Origin: CAYWBI01 sp964456445
GTDB lineage: Bacteria; Calditrichota; Calditrichia; Calditrichales; J004
Direction: 5' to 3'
NCBI GenBank assembly: GCA_964456445.1
Contig: CAYWBI010000188.1
Location: 1 to 7,334, forward strand
Length of the DNA stretch: 7,334 nt
This document shows positions 6,595-7,334 of the stretch, one piece after another; position 1 is the stretch's first letter, and every line of letters starts with the position of its first letter. Under the pieces are notes generated by a model that was not told the DNA's origin, ran no database searches, and saw only the letters and a list, made by a program, of their open reading frames with translations. The translations under genes and the position numbers were made by a program.

Positions 6595-6628
6595 GTAAAT
6601 TGGTTAATAAAAGTTTTTAAGTTAAAGA

Positions 6629-6658
6629 ATAATCGGTAAAAAGAAAAGGAAAGGGCAA
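6629..6658 (-). promoter_or_regulatory. Weak candidate promoter of the cystathionine beta-synthase gene
   Basis: On the - strand TTGCCC (6658-6653) and GATTAT (6634-6629) are 18 bases apart, with 4/6 matches each. The same TTGCC-N19-GAT geometry is seen before the TPR gene. The -35 overlaps the edge of the repeat array at 6656. The support is positional and modest. Confidence 0.25.
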
Positions 6659-6757
6659 AGAACGAATGTTCAATAATGAATGTTCAATATCCAATATTCA
6701 TTTAAAAACGTACTGGGGAAAGATGGTTGCTAACGCGTAGAAAATTTGGGATTGGAA
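6656..6757. repeat. Repeat unit A, decayed right arm
   Basis: The left arm 6656-6707 matches unit B 6762-6813 at 50 of 52 positions. The centre is unlike that of other units. The right arm is reduced to AAAATTTGGGATTGGAA (6741-6757), so the inverted repeat is broken here, next to the cystathionine beta-synthase promoter region. Confidence 0.7.
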
Positions 6758-6761
6758 GAAC

Positions 6762-6897
6762 CAAAGAACGAATGTTCAATAATGAATGTCCAATATCCAA
6801 TACTCATTTAAAAGTATGCTGAGGACGGCGCCAATCCGTTTTTAAATGAAGATTGAGTATTGTTTATTGAATATTGAATATTGAAAATTGGAAAACC
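6762..6897. repeat. Repeat unit B, one extra heptamer
   Basis: The left arm is nearly identical to unit A. The right arm (6844-6897) has TTGAATATTGAATATTG, one 7-base word more than unit C. Its centre contains ACGG/CCGT, a short inner dyad. Confidence 0.7.
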
Positions 6898-6900
6898 GAA

Positions 6901-7019
6901 TATCCAATAATGAATGTCCAAAATCCAATATCCATTTGAAAAACCAAGAACCGCTTTTATCCCGTTCTTAAATGAACATTGAGTATTGGTTATTGAATAT
7001 TGAAAATTGGAAAAGCAAA
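6901..7019. repeat. Repeat unit C, 119 bp, near-identical to D
   Basis: First copy of a direct tandem pair. It agrees with 7020-7138 at 115 of 119 positions by direct comparison. The centre carries an inner AAGAAC/GTTCTT dyad. Confidence 0.9.
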
Positions 7020-7138
7020 TATCCAATAATGAATGTCCAAAATCCAATATCCATTTGAAAAACCAAGAACCGCTTTTATCCCGTTCTTAAATGAACATTG
7101 AGTATTGTTTATTGAATATTGAACATTGGAAAAGCGAG
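7020..7138. repeat. Repeat unit D, 119 bp, near-identical to C
   Basis: Second copy of the tandem pair. The four differences from C are all in the right arm and the linker (GGTT to GTTT, AAAATT to AACATT, and AAA to GAG at the end). The centre is unchanged, indicating a recent duplication. Confidence 0.9.
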
Positions 7139-7250
7139 TATCCAATAATGAATGTCCACTATCCAATATTCATTGGAAAAACGAACCTGCCCGTGCGTTG
7201 CCCGTTCATAAATGAAACTTGAGCATTCAATATTGAAGATTGAGTATTGA
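7139..7250. repeat. Repeat unit E, diverged centre and right arm
   Basis: The left arm keeps the same start as C and D at the exact 119-base offset, but the centre (CCTGCCCGTGCGTTGCCC) is GC-richer and unrelated. The right arm is rearranged heptamers. An inner CCAAT/ATTGG hairpin is at 7163-7176. Confidence 0.7.
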
Positions 7251-7334
7251 AAGTCCTTCTCTGCTCAAAGCGTTAGTGATAAAAATAATTTAAAAACGTT
7301 CCTTTACAAATATGCCCATCGTTTTGTATATATG

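Larger units (their letters stand above)
6656..7250. repeat. Array of five heptamer-built inverted-repeat units
   Basis: About 600 bases of non-coding DNA made of units A (6656-6757), B (6762-6897), C (6901-7019), D (7020-7138) and E (7139-7250). Each unit has a left arm with words like CCAATAATGAATGTCCAATA...CATTT and, except in A, a right arm like AAATGA...TTGAGTATTG...TTGAATATTGAAAATTGG, roughly its reverse complement, around a variable centre. The right arms show a 7-base period (TGAATAT). B carries one more heptamer than C. Spacings between matching positions are 106, 128, 119 and 119. A reading frame across the array on the - strand (7047-6808) only translates the repeat and is not a gene. 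Similar AT-rich words occur in intergenic DNA of various environmental bacteria (general recollection). Confidence 0.85.

Noticed and set aside
6808..7047. 79-residue open frame on the - strand across the repeat array
   Set aside because: It contains two copies of the same translated repeat (phrases like WILDIHYWI, FNIQYSI, FKNG), has no independent coding signal, and varies with repeat structure. It is repeat DNA that happens to lack stops.
6656..7250. CRISPR array
   Set aside because: The units exceed 100 bp, both arms are degenerate, centres are partly identical, there is no constant 25-40 bp direct repeat, and no cas gene is present.
6656..7250. Integron cassette array with attC sites
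   Set aside because: There are no cassette genes between units, no integrase, and no consistent RYYYAAC/GTTRRRY end pairs.
7251..7334. Start or end of another gene at the right edge
   Set aside because: The final 84 bases are AT-rich; an ATG occupies the last three bases, but nothing can be read beyond it.

Overview
The window is a four-gene stretch of a bacterial chromosome with moderate G+C genes and AT-rich spacers. It reads as ordinary housekeeping and envelope genes separated by repeat-rich intergenic DNA. The Gram-negative-style signal peptide ending in FA|Q, the TolB/FlgO-like plus TPR architecture, the eukaryote-like cystathionine beta-synthase and the short dyad repeats would suit an FCB-type lineage (for example Calditrichota or a relative). 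That placement is a low-confidence inference. No marker gene is present.

Layout on the + strand: an AT-rich leader (1-306) carries two short palindromes and a TATAAT box. It is followed by an NAD-type isocitrate dehydrogenase (best start 307, ends 1332). Twelve bases later comes chorismate synthase aroC (1345-2508), so the two are probably one transcription unit joining a TCA-cycle step to the last step of the shikimate pathway. A 507-base spacer (2509-3015) then holds a cluster of three REP-like hairpins (2696-2819), and a bidirectional terminator (3016-3041) closes the convergent gene pair.

Layout on the - strand, reading right to left: a cystathionine beta-synthase (6584-5223) has a clear Shine-Dalgarno and a strong intrinsic terminator (5147-5181). 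Next, after an AT-rich spacer with a plausible promoter, comes an exported TPR protein with an N-terminal TolB/FlgO-like domain (4845-3025). The terminator and separate promoter suggest that these two genes are transcribed independently.

The right end (6656-7250) is a non-coding array of five related units of about 100-130 bp. The units are built from degenerate 7-base words (TGAATAT and its complement) arranged as imperfect inverted repeats around variable centres. Two neighbouring units are nearly identical 119-bp copies. The array lies directly upstream of, and touches, the putative promoter of the cystathionine beta-synthase gene. It is the most unusual feature here. I see no defence system, mobile-element gene, CRISPR array or RNA gene, and no strong case for a new multi-gene system.
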